This document shows positions 54,160 through 63,281 of a stretch of 64,000 bases of DNA, piece after piece; position 1 is the first letter of the stretch, and the number at the start of each line of letters is the position of its first letter. The notes beneath the pieces were generated by a model that saw only the letters and a program-made list of their open reading frames with translations, was not told the DNA's origin and did no database searches. The translations under genes and the position numbers were made by a program. The stretch is from positions 5,272,501-5,336,500 of the forward strand of contig NZ_CP109450.1 in the NCBI RefSeq assembly GCF_041438865.1. Reading direction: 5' to 3'. This DNA is from Streptomyces sp. NBC_01471 (GTDB taxonomy: Bacteria; Actinomycetota; Actinomycetes; Streptomycetales; Streptomycetaceae).

Positions 54160-56234
54160 CCGAGGGGACCGAGGCGACCGAGGTGACACACGTGACCGGG
54201 GTGACCGGAGCGGTGGAGGTGGATGCGGTGGCAGACGCAACTGTGGCGGCTGAAGGGGGTGGCGGCGTTGGTGCCGCTGGAGAGGTGGGAGCGTCAGACG
54301 GTACGCAGGAGACCGCTGGGGCGTATGCGACCTCCGCGCCGGGTGCTGGTGCGGAGGCGGGGGGCGAGCGGCCGGGGGAGCGGGGGAGCCAGGAGTCGCA
54401 GGGCGTGCACGCAGCTGCCCCTTCCGGGCGCCTTTCCGGGGCCTCCGCTCCGTCCCGGGCGGCAGGGGTATCCGGCGAGGCCAGAATGCCCGAACAGGGA
54501 AGCCACCGCTGGGACGACGGGTTCATCGCCCGGCGCGCGGCCGACCGGGACAGCGCGCCGGGCAGCGCCCGAGACTTCAGCCTGGGCCCCCTGCCCGAGT
54601 CGTACGAGGACTTCCCGCGCTCCGTCGCGTACGGCGCCGAACTGCGCGCCCGGCTGGACGCCCTGCGGGAACTGGTCGGCCTCTCCCGTACGCGCCTCGA
54701 CGGCCCGACGCTGGCGGAGGCCGGACGGGTGCTGGACGAGGCCTCGGCCCGGCAGCGGCTCTCCTCGCAGCACACCGTCGTCGCCATCGCGGGCGCGACC
54801 GGCAGCGGCAAGTCGACCCTCTTCAACGCCCTTGCCGGGGTGGCGATCTCCGAGACCGGGGTGCGCAGGCCCACCACCTCCGCGCCCCTCGCCTGCAGCT
54901 GGACCGACGGCGCCGCCGGGCTGCTCGACCGGCTCGCCATCCCGGGGCGGCTGCGCCGCAGGCCCTGGATGAGCGCGGGCCCCGGCGACGAGCTGCACGG
55001 ACTGGTCCTCATCGACCTCCCTGACCACGACTCGGCCGTGACTGCGCACCGCGACCAGGTGGACCGCGCGATGGAGCTGGTCGACGCGGTGATCTGGGTG
55101 GTCGACCCGGAGAAGTATGCGGACGCCGCACTCCACGACCGCTATCTCAAGCCGCTCGCGGGCCACGCCGAGATCACCTTCGTGGTGCTCAACCAGATCG
55201 ACCGGCTGCCGGGTGAGGCCGCCGACCAGGTGCTCGACGACCTGCGCAGGCTGCTCGACGAGGACGGCATGGCGCTGGGCGAGCACGGCGAGCCGGGCGC
55301 GACGGTGCTCGCACTGTCGGCGCTCACCGGCGAAGGGGTGGGCGAACTGCGGGAGTTGGTCGGCCGGTTCGTCCGGGAGCGGGGCGCACCGGCGCGACGG
55401 CTGTCCGCCGATGTGGACACGGCGGCGGACAGCCTGCGCCCGGTGTACGTGGCCGAGGGGCACGCCGGGCTCGGAGAGACGGCGCGCGAGGAGTTCGGCG
55501 ACCGGCTCGGCGACGCGGTCGGCGCCCTGGCCGCCGGTGAGGCCGCGGAGCGCGAGTGGAGCCGGAACGCGGTGAAGGCGTGCGGGACACCGTGGCTGCG
55601 GCTCTGGCGCTGGTACGAGTCCACGCGCGCGCCCGGCGGCCCGGAACCGATGCCGGCGGAGACCGGCCCGGAGCCCGCGGGTACGGAGGCCACCGCCCGG
55701 CAGGAGGTGGAGCAGGCCGTGCGTACGGTCGCGGCCGACGCGGCCGACGGGCTTCCCGCACCCTGGGCGCAGGCGGTGCGCGAAGCGGCCGCACGAGGCG
55801 CCGATGGGCTGCCCGAGGCCCTGGACGAGCTGGCCGTGACCACCGTCGGTCAGGATCCGGGTGGCCGCTCGGGGCGCCCCGCCTGGTGGCCGGCTGCCGT
55901 GCTGGCCCAGGTGATGATGACCGTGCACCAGATCCTCGGGGTGCTCTGGCTGCTGGGGGTGTGGGTGGGCGCGCTCGACGTCGCTCCGCTGACCCCTGTC
56001 CTGGTGATGGTGGCCGGAACCGTGGGTGGACCGCTCGTGGAGTGGGCGTGCGCGATGGCCGTACGGGGGCCCGCGCACCGGTACGGACAGGAGGTGGAGC
56101 GCAGGCTGCGGGAGGCGGCCGCCGCGTGCGGCAGGGCGAAGGTGCTCGATCCCGTCGCCGCCGAGCTGGTGCGCTACCGGGAGGTGCGGGAGCAGTACGT
56201 GACGGTGAACGGGTTGTCCACAACCGGCAAGTAG
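54156..56234 (+). CDS. dynB: Membrane-anchored dynamin-like GTPase DynB
   Basis: 692 residues, ATG overlapping the dynA stop. The first 140 residues are low-complexity (Val/Thr/Gly/Ala/Glu) with repeated EVTHVTGVTG-like stretches. The G domain has P-loop AIAGATGSGKSTLFNALAGV, G3 LVLIDLPDHDS and G4 VLNQIDRLPG. Near residues 588-630 two membrane segments (MMTVHQILGVLWLLGVWVGA, APLTPVLVMVAGTVGGPLVE) anchor it, followed by a helical tail. It probably recruits DynA to the membrane at septa. The low-complexity N-terminus is variable and its role is unknown. Confidence 0.75.
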   Translation: MTEGTEATEVTHVTGVTGAVEVDAVADATVAAEGGGGVGAAGEVGASDGTQETAGAYATSAPGAGAEAGGERPGERGSQESQGVHAAAPSGRLSGASAPSRAAGVSGEARMPEQGSHRWDDGFIARRAADRDSAPGSARDFSLGPLPESYEDFPRSVAYGAELRARLDALRELVGLSRTRLDGPTLAEAGRVLDEASARQRLSSQHTVVAIAGATGSGKSTLFNALAGVAISETGVRRPTTSAPLACSWTDGAAGLLDRLAIPGRLRRRPWMSAGPGDELHGLVLIDLPDHDSAVTAHRDQVDRAMELVDAVIWVVDPEKYADAALHDRYLKPLAGHAEITFVVLNQIDRLPGEAADQVLDDLRRLLDEDGMALGEHGEPGATVLALSALTGEGVGELRELVGRFVRERGAPARRLSADVDTAADSLRPVYVAEGHAGLGETAREEFGDRLGDAVGALAAGEAAEREWSRNAVKACGTPWLRLWRWYESTRAPGGPEPMPAETGPEPAGTEATARQEVEQAVRTVAADAADGLPAPWAQAVREAAARGADGLPEALDELAVTTVGQDPGGRSGRPAWWPAAVLAQVMMTVHQILGVLWLLGVWVGALDVAPLTPVLVMVAGTVGGPLVEWACAMAVRGPAHRYGQEVERRLREAAAACGRAKVLDPVAAELVRYREVREQYVTVNGLSTTGK

Positions 56235-56430
56235 TCCACAGGCGCGAGCGGAACGGGCCTCGCCGGGCCAGCATGGGAACCGGATCAGCAACCGGCGGCA
56301 GCCGAACGGGCGCCCGGGTCAGTAATCGGCGGCAGCCGAAGGGGCGCCGGGCCCGGGCAGCCGGGTTGATCCGCGGGGTCGTTACGGGACGGCCCCGCAG
56401 GACCACGGCGGGACGGGGGAGGCAGGGCTC

Positions 56431-56832
56431 ATGAACGACACCTTGGTGACATTGGTGGGAAATGTGGCGACGCAGCCTGAATACCGGGATTCGGTCACCG
56501 GGGGAATGGCGCGATTTCGCTTCGCGGTCACCGCGCGCCGCTGGGACCGGCAGAAACAGTCCTGGGCCGACGGGCCGACCAGCTTCTACACGGTGTGGGC
56601 CTGGCGGGCGCTGGCCGCGAATCTGGCCGGTTCGGTGTCGGTCGGTGAACCACTCGTCGTCCATGGCAGGTTGAAGGTGCGCGAGGAGGAGAAGGACGGC
56701 CGGCGCAGATTCTCGGCCGACATCGAGGCGCTGGCCGTGGGCCACGATCTGACGCGCGGTACCAGCGCGTTCAAGCGCGTGGCCAGGGCCGATCCGTCTC
56801 TGACGGAGCGCCCCAAGGACCTGGTGGCCTGA
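56431..56832 (+). CDS. ssbB: Single-stranded DNA-binding protein B
   Basis: 133 residues, short for SSB because it lacks the long acidic-tipped tail; the OB fold is complete (LVTLVGNVATQPEYRDSVTG, ARFRFAVTARRWDRQKQSWA and SFYTVWAWRALAANLAGSVS). Streptomycetes carry a main ssbA and this second ssbB, associated with chromosome segregation at sporulation. Context with dynA-dynB is in accord. Start has GGGGAGGCAGG upstream. Confidence 0.88.
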   Translation: MNDTLVTLVGNVATQPEYRDSVTGGMARFRFAVTARRWDRQKQSWADGPTSFYTVWAWRALAANLAGSVSVGEPLVVHGRLKVREEEKDGRRRFSADIEALAVGHDLTRGTSAFKRVARADPSLTERPKDLVA

Positions 56833-56923
56833 TGCGGGCAGGAGGGGCACCGAAGGGTCATCAGGCCCTGAGAGGCGGCGATTTGTCGATATGGTCGGGT
56901 CGCGGCGGGGATTCACGGTAACG

Positions 56924-56938
56924 ATTCCGATTCGGAAT
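56924..56938. promoter_or_regulatory. Perfect 15-base palindrome upstream of the surface-protein gene
   Basis: ATTCCGA-T-TCGGAAT, with perfect seven-base arms, sits 154 bases upstream of the surface-protein start and 92 bases past ssbB. Candidate operator; the regulator is unknown. No gene lies in 56833-57091. Confidence 0.5.
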
Positions 56939-57091
56939 GGTTATCAGACGCCATGTGTGGAGACTGTGTTGCTCCTGCGTCTCTAGGATTCCCAGATACT
57001 CACGGGGCATTTGAGTCTGCCGGCGAGGAACTTCCCCCACGCGCGCCACGAGGCGCATCGCGCGAAGAGTCCTTGCCCGAAGGGGAATTCT

Positions 57092-58510
57092 GTGTTTTCT
57101 GCGTTTTCTGTGTTTTCTGTGGGGTCTGGTTCTCGCATACGGCGGCCGGGCACCTCCCGGCTGGCCGCCGCGGCCCTGACTGCGGGGCTGGTCGCCGGTG
57201 GTGCGATGGCAACTGCCGCACCTGCTTTCGCCGATGACGCTCCCACCAACTCCTCCGGCGTCACCGCCACCCTGGACAACCCCGGGGTGTCGGTCGGCGG
57301 CCAGGTCGTGATCAACGGCAAGGACGAGACGGCCGGGCTCTTCGAGCTCAAGGTCGACGGCGGCGGCTCCATCAAGACGTACTGCATCGACCTGTTCAAC
57401 CACACTCAGGCCAACACCTCCTACCGTGAGGTCACGTGGGCCCAGTCCTCGCTCGCGAACAACACCGAAGCGGGCAAGATCCGCTGGATCCTTGAGCACT
57501 CCTACCCGCAGGTGACGCCCGCGTCCCTGGGGGCGAATCTCAACGTCACGCTGACCGACGCCACGGCCGCCGCCGCCACCCAGGCCGCGATCTGGCACTT
57601 CTCGGACCACGTCGACGCGGTGCCGAAGGACGAGGCAGCCCGGAAGCTGACCGAGTACCTGGAGAAGTCCGCGGCCAACGTGGCCGAGCCGGCCGCCTCG
57701 CTCTCGCTCGGCCCCGCCGACGTGGCCGGTCACCCGGGCGGGTCGCTCGGCCCGGTGACGGTCTCCACCAACGCGGCCAAGGCCGAGGTCTCCCTCGCCC
57801 CCGACGCGCCGCAGGGTGTCACCGTCGTCGGCAAGGACGGCAAGCCCGTCACCAGCGCGGTCAACGGCACGCAGCTGTTCTTCAAGGTCCCGGCCGGCAC
57901 ACAGCCCGGCTCGGCCAAGCTGAACGTCACCGCGCAGACCACGGTGCCGATCGGCCGTGCCTTCGTCAGTGACTCCAAGAGCCAGACGCAGATCCTCGCG
58001 GGCACCAGCACGGCTTCGGTCGGCGCGGTCGCCACCGCCAACTGGGCCAGCAAGGGCGCCATCCCGGCCCTCTCCGCCAAGAAGGACTGCGCCAAGGGCG
58101 GCGTGGACATCACCGCCAGCAACAAGGGCGATGAGGCGTTCACCTTCGAGCTGGCGGGCCAGAAGCACACGATCGAGGCCGGCAAGTCGCAGACGGTGAC
58201 CGTCCCGGTCGCCGAGGACCAGGCCTACGACTTCACGATCAAGGGCCCGAACGGCTTCGAGAAGCGCTTCCAGGGCGTCCTCGACTGCAAGACGGCCGGC
58301 AGCACCCCCACCCACAGCGCCACCCCGACCCCGAAGCCCAGCGCGGCCTCGGCCGGCGGCAGCACCTCGGGTACCAACGGCGGCGGCCTGGCCGAGACCG
58401 GCAGCTCCAGCTCCACCCCGGTGATCGCCGGTGTCGCGATCGCCCTCGTGGTGCTCGGTGGCGGCGCGGTCTTCATGCTCCGCAGGAAGAACGGCACCGC
58501 GGGTCAGTGA
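57092..58510 (+). CDS. Sortase-anchored thioester-domain surface protein
   Basis: 472 residues from GTG 57092 (AAGGGGAAT upstream). A long signal peptide (to about residue 46, ending TAAPAFA) is followed by a thioester domain: SIKTYCIDLFNHTQA supplies the Cys and ATQAAIWHFSDH the Gln of the internal thioester (TQxA type), a chemistry used for covalent attachment to surfaces. A second half contains beta-rich repeats, then a Pro/Thr/Ser stalk (GSTPTHSATPTPKPSAASAG) and the C-terminal sorting signal LAETG, membrane segment VIAGVAIALVVLGGGAVFML and basic RRK tail. LAETG fits class E sortases of Streptomyces. Likely adhesin. Confidence 0.87.
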   Translation: MFSAFSVFSVGSGSRIRRPGTSRLAAAALTAGLVAGGAMATAAPAFADDAPTNSSGVTATLDNPGVSVGGQVVINGKDETAGLFELKVDGGGSIKTYCIDLFNHTQANTSYREVTWAQSSLANNTEAGKIRWILEHSYPQVTPASLGANLNVTLTDATAAAATQAAIWHFSDHVDAVPKDEAARKLTEYLEKSAANVAEPAASLSLGPADVAGHPGGSLGPVTVSTNAAKAEVSLAPDAPQGVTVVGKDGKPVTSAVNGTQLFFKVPAGTQPGSAKLNVTAQTTVPIGRAFVSDSKSQTQILAGTSTASVGAVATANWASKGAIPALSAKKDCAKGGVDITASNKGDEAFTFELAGQKHTIEAGKSQTVTVPVAEDQAYDFTIKGPNGFEKRFQGVLDCKTAGSTPTHSATPTPKPSAASAGGSTSGTNGGGLAETGSSSSTPVIAGVAIALVVLGGGAVFMLRRKNGTAGQ

Positions 58511-58625
58511 CCCCCGGACCGGTCACCGGAGAACCAGCCACCGAGGAGCAGTACTTCAGTGGCCGGACCGTGAGCGGTGAGTGAAGTGAGTGAGTGGTCA
58601 CCGGACAGGGATGGCCACGGTGCAG

Positions 58626-58657
58626 CGGCCCCGGTACGCCTCGGCGTACCGGGGCCG
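58626..58657 (+). terminator. Terminator after the surface-protein gene
   Basis: CGGCCCCGGTACGC (58626-58639), loop CTCG, GCGTACCGGGGCCG (58644-58657): a perfect 14-base stem followed by TCT. Confidence 0.85.
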
Positions 58658-58785
58658 TCTGCGTACGCCGGCCCCGGCCGGGGGGGGCGGTGCGGCGCCG
58701 TCCGCACACCGGGACGCCGCCGCACCGGGTGAACTCCGCTCGGCATACTGCCTCCGCCAGATCACCGCGACACTCAGGAGGAGTT

Positions 58786-59364
58786 ATGGCCGGCAATTTC
58801 AAAACCGTCATCGACGTGGGCCCGGACCATCTCGACCAGGCCCGAGCCATCGACCGCGTGTTCCAGGAGGCGATTGCCCCGGCGACCGTCAACTTCGACT
58901 TCGACAACATCCGGGAGGCCGCCGCCGCCATACCCGACGGCGCCATCGTCAAGATGGTCCGCGGCTGGGGGCTCCAGGAGCACGCCGAGATAGGGGTGAT
59001 CGTCCTCTCCCTGAAGGAGGCCGTGCGCCAGGCCCTGCCGGATGCGCTGGCCGACGCGTCCTTCTGGCACACGATCGAGGAGGAGTTGGTGCGCGCCTTC
59101 ACCGGCCTCGCCGCGCAGGAGGGCGAGTCCGGGCTCTCGTACTACGAGGACGGCATGGACCGCACCAGCTTCTACCGGGACCTGTTCTTCGCCCTCCAGG
59201 ACGAGCAGACGGGGACCGGGGTGTACGCCATCGCCTTCTGCGTGGACGCCACCATCGGCCTGGACAAGGCTCGGGTCGGTGCCCTGAAGATCTCGGATGT
59301 CGCCCCGTTCGCGGTGCGGCTCAATGCGATCGTGGTACGTCAGGAACTGCAGCCGGCTGCCTGA
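58786..59364 (+). CDS. Conserved hypothetical protein
   Basis: 192 residues with a very strong ribosome-binding site (AGGAGGAGTT). Soluble, acidic, alpha/beta composition: IREAAAAIPDGAIVKMVRGW, ASFWHTIEEELVRAFTGLAA, YYEDGMDRTSFYRDLFFALQ and TGVYAIAFCVDATIGLDKAR are visible. No signal peptide or known catalytic motif. I do not recognise the family; strong translation signals suggest an abundant protein. Confidence 0.72.
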   Translation: MAGNFKTVIDVGPDHLDQARAIDRVFQEAIAPATVNFDFDNIREAAAAIPDGAIVKMVRGWGLQEHAEIGVIVLSLKEAVRQALPDALADASFWHTIEEELVRAFTGLAAQEGESGLSYYEDGMDRTSFYRDLFFALQDEQTGTGVYAIAFCVDATIGLDKARVGALKISDVAPFAVRLNAIVVRQELQPAA

Positions 59365-59651
59365 CCGCCTTCCTGGAGGCCGCCTTCCTGAAGGGCAGTG
59401 GTCCAGCTGTCCGTCCGGCCCGCCGTCCCGGGCCGGCTGAGCCGACGATGACGATGACGATCACGACTTACGAGCGGCGCGGATGAGGCCCGGACAGGCG
59501 GCCGACGGCGACACCCCGTGACCGCCCCGCTACGTCGCGGCCTACGAACGTCCAGGTCACGGACCGGTGACCATACGGGTTTCCGCCCTGCGGTGGCCGT
59601 CAGGCAAGATGGGGTGTATCTGCCCACACATCTAATGCCGGACGGTTTCTC

Positions 59652-61316
59652 TTGGCTGAGTTCATCTACACCATGCGCAAGACGCGCAAGGCGCACGGCG
59701 ACAAGGTGATTCTCGACGACGTCACCCTGAACTTCCTGCCCGGCGCGAAGATCGGTGTCGTGGGCCCCAACGGTGCCGGTAAGTCCACGGTCCTCAAGAT
59801 CATGGCGGGCCTTGAGCAGCCCTCCAACGGCGAGGCGTACATCTCGCCCGGATTCAGCGTCGGCATCCTCATGCAGGAACCCGAGCTCGACGAGTCGAAG
59901 ACCGTCCTGGAGAACGTGCAGGACGGCGCCGCCGAGATCATGGGCAAGCTCAAGCGCTTCAACGAGGTCGCCGAGCTGATGGCGACCGACTACACCGACG
60001 CGCTCATGGACGAGATGGGCAAGCTCCAGGAGGACCTGGACCACGCCAACGCCTGGGACCTCGACGCCCAGCTGGAGCAGGCCATGGACGCCCTGGGCTG
60101 CCCGCCCGGCGACTGGCCCGTCGTGAACCTCTCCGGCGGTGAGAAGCGCCGCGTCGCGCTCTGCAAGCTGCTGATCGAGGCGCCCGACCTGCTCCTCCTC
60201 GACGAGCCCACCAACCACCTGGACGCCGAGTCGGTGAACTGGCTGGAGCAGCACCTCTCGAAGTACCCGGGTGCTGTGGTGGCCGTCACCCACGACCGGT
60301 ACTTCCTGAACAACGTCGCCGAGTGGATCCTTGAGCTCGACCGCGGCCGTGCGCTCCCCTACGAGGGCAACTACTCCACGTACCTGGAGAAGAAGCAGAC
60401 CCGCCTCAAGGTCGAGGGCCGCAAGGACGAGAAGCGTCAGAAGCGGCTCAAGGAAGAGCTGGAGTGGGTCCGCTCCAACGCCAAGGGCCGCCAGACCAAG
60501 TCCAAGGCCCGCCTCGCCCGTTACGAGGAGATGGCTGCCGAGGCGGACAAGATGCGGAAGCTGGACTTCGAGGAGATCCAGATCCCGCCGGGCCCGCGGC
60601 TCGGTTCCATCGTCGTCGAGGTCGAGAACCTCTCGAAGGCCTTCGGCGACAAGGTGCTCATCGACGACCTGTCCTTCACGCTGCCGCGCAACGGCATCGT
60701 CGGGGTCATCGGTCCGAACGGCGCGGGCAAGACCACGCTGTTCAAGATGATCCAGGGCCTGGAGACGCCGGACTCCGGCGCCATCAAGGTCGGCGACACG
60801 GTCAAGATCTCGTACGTCGACCAGAGCCGCGCCAACATCGACCCCAAGAAGACCCTCTGGGCCGTCGTGTCGGACGAGCTGGACTACATCAACGTCGGCC
60901 AGGTCGAGATGCCCTCGCGGGCATACGTCTCCGCGTTCGGCTTCAAGGGCCCGGACCAGCAGAAGCCGGCCGGGGTCCTCTCCGGTGGTGAGCGCAACCG
61001 CCTCAACCTGGCGCTGACGCTCAAGGAGGGCGGCAACCTGCTGCTCCTCGACGAGCCCACCAACGACCTGGACGTCGAGACGCTCTCCTCGCTGGAGAAC
61101 GCGCTGCTCGAATTCCCCGGTGCGGCCGTGGTCATCTCCCACGACCGCTGGTTCCTCGACCGCGTCGCCACGCACATCCTGGCGTACGAGGGTGACTCCC
61201 GGTGGTACTGGTTCGAGGGCAACTTCGAGTCGTACGAGAAGAACAAGATCGAGCGCCTCGGTGCCGACGCGGCCCGCCCGCACCGTGCCACGTACAAGAA
61301 GCTGACGCGAGGCTGA
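59652..61316 (+). CDS. ettA: Energy-dependent translational throttle protein EttA (ABC-F)
   Basis: 554 residues beginning at TTG 59652 (LAEFIYTMRKTRKAHGDKVI), the start that matches the family N-terminus; no upstream ribosome-binding site is obvious. Two ABC cassettes without membrane domains: GPNGAGKSTVLKIM near 36-49 and GPNGAGKTTLFKMI near 353, signatures NLSGGEKRRVALC and VLSGGERNRLNLA, DEPTNHLDAES and DEPTNDLDVET. The arm and the positively charged linker (KDEKRQKRLKEELEWVRSNA) fit EttA, which binds the ribosomal E site and gates translation according to ATP level. Universal core gene. Confidence 0.95.
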   Translation: MAEFIYTMRKTRKAHGDKVILDDVTLNFLPGAKIGVVGPNGAGKSTVLKIMAGLEQPSNGEAYISPGFSVGILMQEPELDESKTVLENVQDGAAEIMGKLKRFNEVAELMATDYTDALMDEMGKLQEDLDHANAWDLDAQLEQAMDALGCPPGDWPVVNLSGGEKRRVALCKLLIEAPDLLLLDEPTNHLDAESVNWLEQHLSKYPGAVVAVTHDRYFLNNVAEWILELDRGRALPYEGNYSTYLEKKQTRLKVEGRKDEKRQKRLKEELEWVRSNAKGRQTKSKARLARYEEMAAEADKMRKLDFEEIQIPPGPRLGSIVVEVENLSKAFGDKVLIDDLSFTLPRNGIVGVIGPNGAGKTTLFKMIQGLETPDSGAIKVGDTVKISYVDQSRANIDPKKTLWAVVSDELDYINVGQVEMPSRAYVSAFGFKGPDQQKPAGVLSGGERNRLNLALTLKEGGNLLLLDEPTNDLDVETLSSLENALLEFPGAAVVISHDRWFLDRVATHILAYEGDSRWYWFEGNFESYEKNKIERLGADAARPHRATYKKLTRG

Positions 61317-61318
61317 CC

Positions 61319-61741
61319 GTGCGGCACATCTACTCCTGCCCCCTGCGCTGGTCGGACATGGACGCCTTCGGGCACGTCAACAACGTCGTCTTCCTGCGGT
61401 ACCTGGAAGAGGCGCGGATCGACTTCATGTTCCGGCTGGCGCCGGGGGACGGCTCGCCGTCGTTCTCCGGCGGGTCCGTCGTGGCCCGTCACGAGATCGA
61501 CTACGTGCGTCCGCTGGTGCACCGGCACGCGCCGGTCACCGTCGAGTCCTGGGTCACGAAGATCGGCGCCGCGTCGCTGACCATCGCCTACGAGGTGAAG
61601 GACGAGGACCAGGTGTATGTCCGGGCGTCGACGGTCGTCGTCCCGTACAACCTGGAGGCACAGCGGCCGCGGCGGATCACCGCGGAGGAGAAGTCCTTCC
61701 TCCTGGAGTATCTGGACCAGCCGGGAGTGCTCGCCGCATGA
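61319..61741 (+). CDS. Acyl-CoA thioesterase (hotdog fold)
   Basis: 140 residues from GTG 61319, three bases after the ettA stop, with GAGG upstream. The 4HBT-type hotdog signature is evident in RWSDMDAFGHVNNVVFLRYL (the Asp and the following Asn-Val) with LEEARIDFMF next. Hydrolyses acyl-CoA; substrate unknown. Stop overlaps the next gene (ATGA), so three genes including ettA may be co-transcribed. Confidence 0.87.
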   Translation: MRHIYSCPLRWSDMDAFGHVNNVVFLRYLEEARIDFMFRLAPGDGSPSFSGGSVVARHEIDYVRPLVHRHAPVTVESWVTKIGAASLTIAYEVKDEDQVYVRASTVVVPYNLEAQRPRRITAEEKSFLLEYLDQPGVLAA

Positions 61742-62472
61742 CGGGGCTCCCGCTGCGGCTGGCCTTCGCCGACGCCGGGGAGGCGGCCGATCTCGCCGCC
61801 TTCCTGGCCCGGCTGATCCACTACGACCGTGCGGCGGCGGTCCGGCTACAGGCCAGGGCGGACGGCGGTACGGAGCAGAGCCTGGCCGTGTTCGGGCGCC
61901 CGCCCTCGTTCGAGGTGCTGGCTGTCCGGACGGCGCGGCTGGCTGCCCCGGCCGTACTGGACCTCACCGTCTCGGCTGGTGAACTGCTCGAATCCATCGA
62001 CGAGCAGAGCGCGGCGGCGACCGTCCCCGCTGCTGTCACCGGTCCTCCCTGGGCCGGCCTGCTGCCGCCCCGCAGTGGCTGGCGACAGCTGCCCGGGCTG
62101 CCCTCGCCCGACGCGCTGCACGCCGCGGTCGCAGCCGTCGTCGCCGAATTCCGGGTGCGTACCGAGGAGTTGCCGGCCGACCGGCGCACCCGTACCGAAC
62201 TCGACCGGATCGGACGGGAGATCTGGTCCCGGCCTGTCGGCGACACCGACCTCCCGGTCCGCGCGGCACACGCCGCCCAGTCGCTCGGGTTCCTCCGCCC
62301 GGCCCGGGTCGCCGTCCCCGATCTCACCAGCGGTACCGGTGCTCGTACCGGCCACCCCGCTCCTTACACGCTGCTCGGCGCCGGCTCCTGGCTCCGGCTG
62401 CGCACCCCGTACGGCTCGACCGCCGTCCGCGAGGCGTCCGCGCTGGGCGGGCTGAGCGTCACACCCGCGTAG
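61738..62472 (+). CDS. Conserved actinobacterial hypothetical protein
   Basis: 244 residues overlapping the thioesterase stop. No signal peptide or recognisable motif; Ala/Arg/Leu-rich with LRLAFADAGEAADLAAFLAR at the start and LGAGSWLRLRTPYGSTAVRE at the end. Position downstream of the thioesterase is conserved in streptomycetes to my recollection, so a link to acyl-CoA or ribosomal function is possible but unproved. Confidence 0.65.
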   Translation: MTGLPLRLAFADAGEAADLAAFLARLIHYDRAAAVRLQARADGGTEQSLAVFGRPPSFEVLAVRTARLAAPAVLDLTVSAGELLESIDEQSAAATVPAAVTGPPWAGLLPPRSGWRQLPGLPSPDALHAAVAAVVAEFRVRTEELPADRRTRTELDRIGREIWSRPVGDTDLPVRAAHAAQSLGFLRPARVAVPDLTSGTGARTGHPAPYTLLGAGSWLRLRTPYGSTAVREASALGGLSVTPA

Positions 62473-62578
62473 GGGCCACGGGTCCGCCCTGGTCCGGCCG
62501 GGCCGCGCCCTCTCTGCCCCGTTCAGCCACCGCGCCCGCTCCGGTCCGGCCCCGGGCGGGGCGGGGTGGCGTTCTCGG

Positions 62579-62983
62579 TCAGCCCTCGGTGTTCACCATG
62601 GAGGCCGCCGCGTAGGTGAGGTACTTCCAGAGCTGCTGCTCGTGCTCCTCCGCCAGGCCGAGTTCGTCGACCGCCGCCCGCATGTGCTTCAGCCAGGCGT
62701 CATGCGCGGCACGGTCCACCTGGAAGGGCGAGTGCCGCATACGCAGCCGGGGGTGGCCGCGGTTGTCGCTGTAGGTGCGGGGGCCGCCCCAGTACTGCAT
62801 GAGGAAGAGGGCGAGCCGCTCCTCGGCCGGGCCGAGGTCCGCCTCCGGGTACATCGGCCGCAGCAGGGGATCTTCCGCGACCCCCTGGTAGAAGTGGTGG
62901 ACCAGGCGCCGGAAGGTCTCCTCGCCGCCGACCTGCTCGTAGAAGGTCTGCTCCTGAAGCGTGCCGTGTGGGATCTCTGTCAC
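62579..62983 (-). CDS. glbO: Group II truncated hemoglobin
   Basis: 134 residues from GTG 62983. The globin fold matches mycobacterial GlbO: FYEQVGGEETFRRLVHHFYQ, LFLMQYWGGPRTYSDNRGHP followed by RLRMRHSPF with the proximal His, and DAWLKHMRAAVDELGL with the Trp typical of group II. Binds O2 or NO, perhaps in NO detoxification or redox protection. The chosen GTG is very close to a GGAGG; an upstream extension is open but has poor coding character. On its own strand. Confidence 0.9.
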   Translation of the reverse strand: MTEIPHGTLQEQTFYEQVGGEETFRRLVHHFYQGVAEDPLLRPMYPEADLGPAEERLALFLMQYWGGPRTYSDNRGHPRLRMRHSPFQVDRAAHDAWLKHMRAAVDELGLAEEHEQQLWKYLTYAAASMVNTEG

Positions 62984-63281
62984 CCCTCCATGGTCGCAGA
63001 CGGCACGGCGGAGGTCTGCGGTCCTAGGTCGCGAGGATGGCGAGCCCGGCAGAGCGAACTCGCTCGCTGTCACACGTTCTTCATCCTCTGTGCATGGTCC
63101 GCCGGCCGGGCCCCACCCGATGATGGCAGCACTGCGCGGGGGCGCCGCCCCGGCCATTGTGCCCGGGGGCGGCCTTGCGTACGGTGAATCGCCGCTCACG
63201 GTCAGAAGCTGGTCAGCCCGGCCCGGACCGGCCGGACCGGCCGGTCCGCTGCCGACCGGGCCGACCGAATGGAGTCAATCC

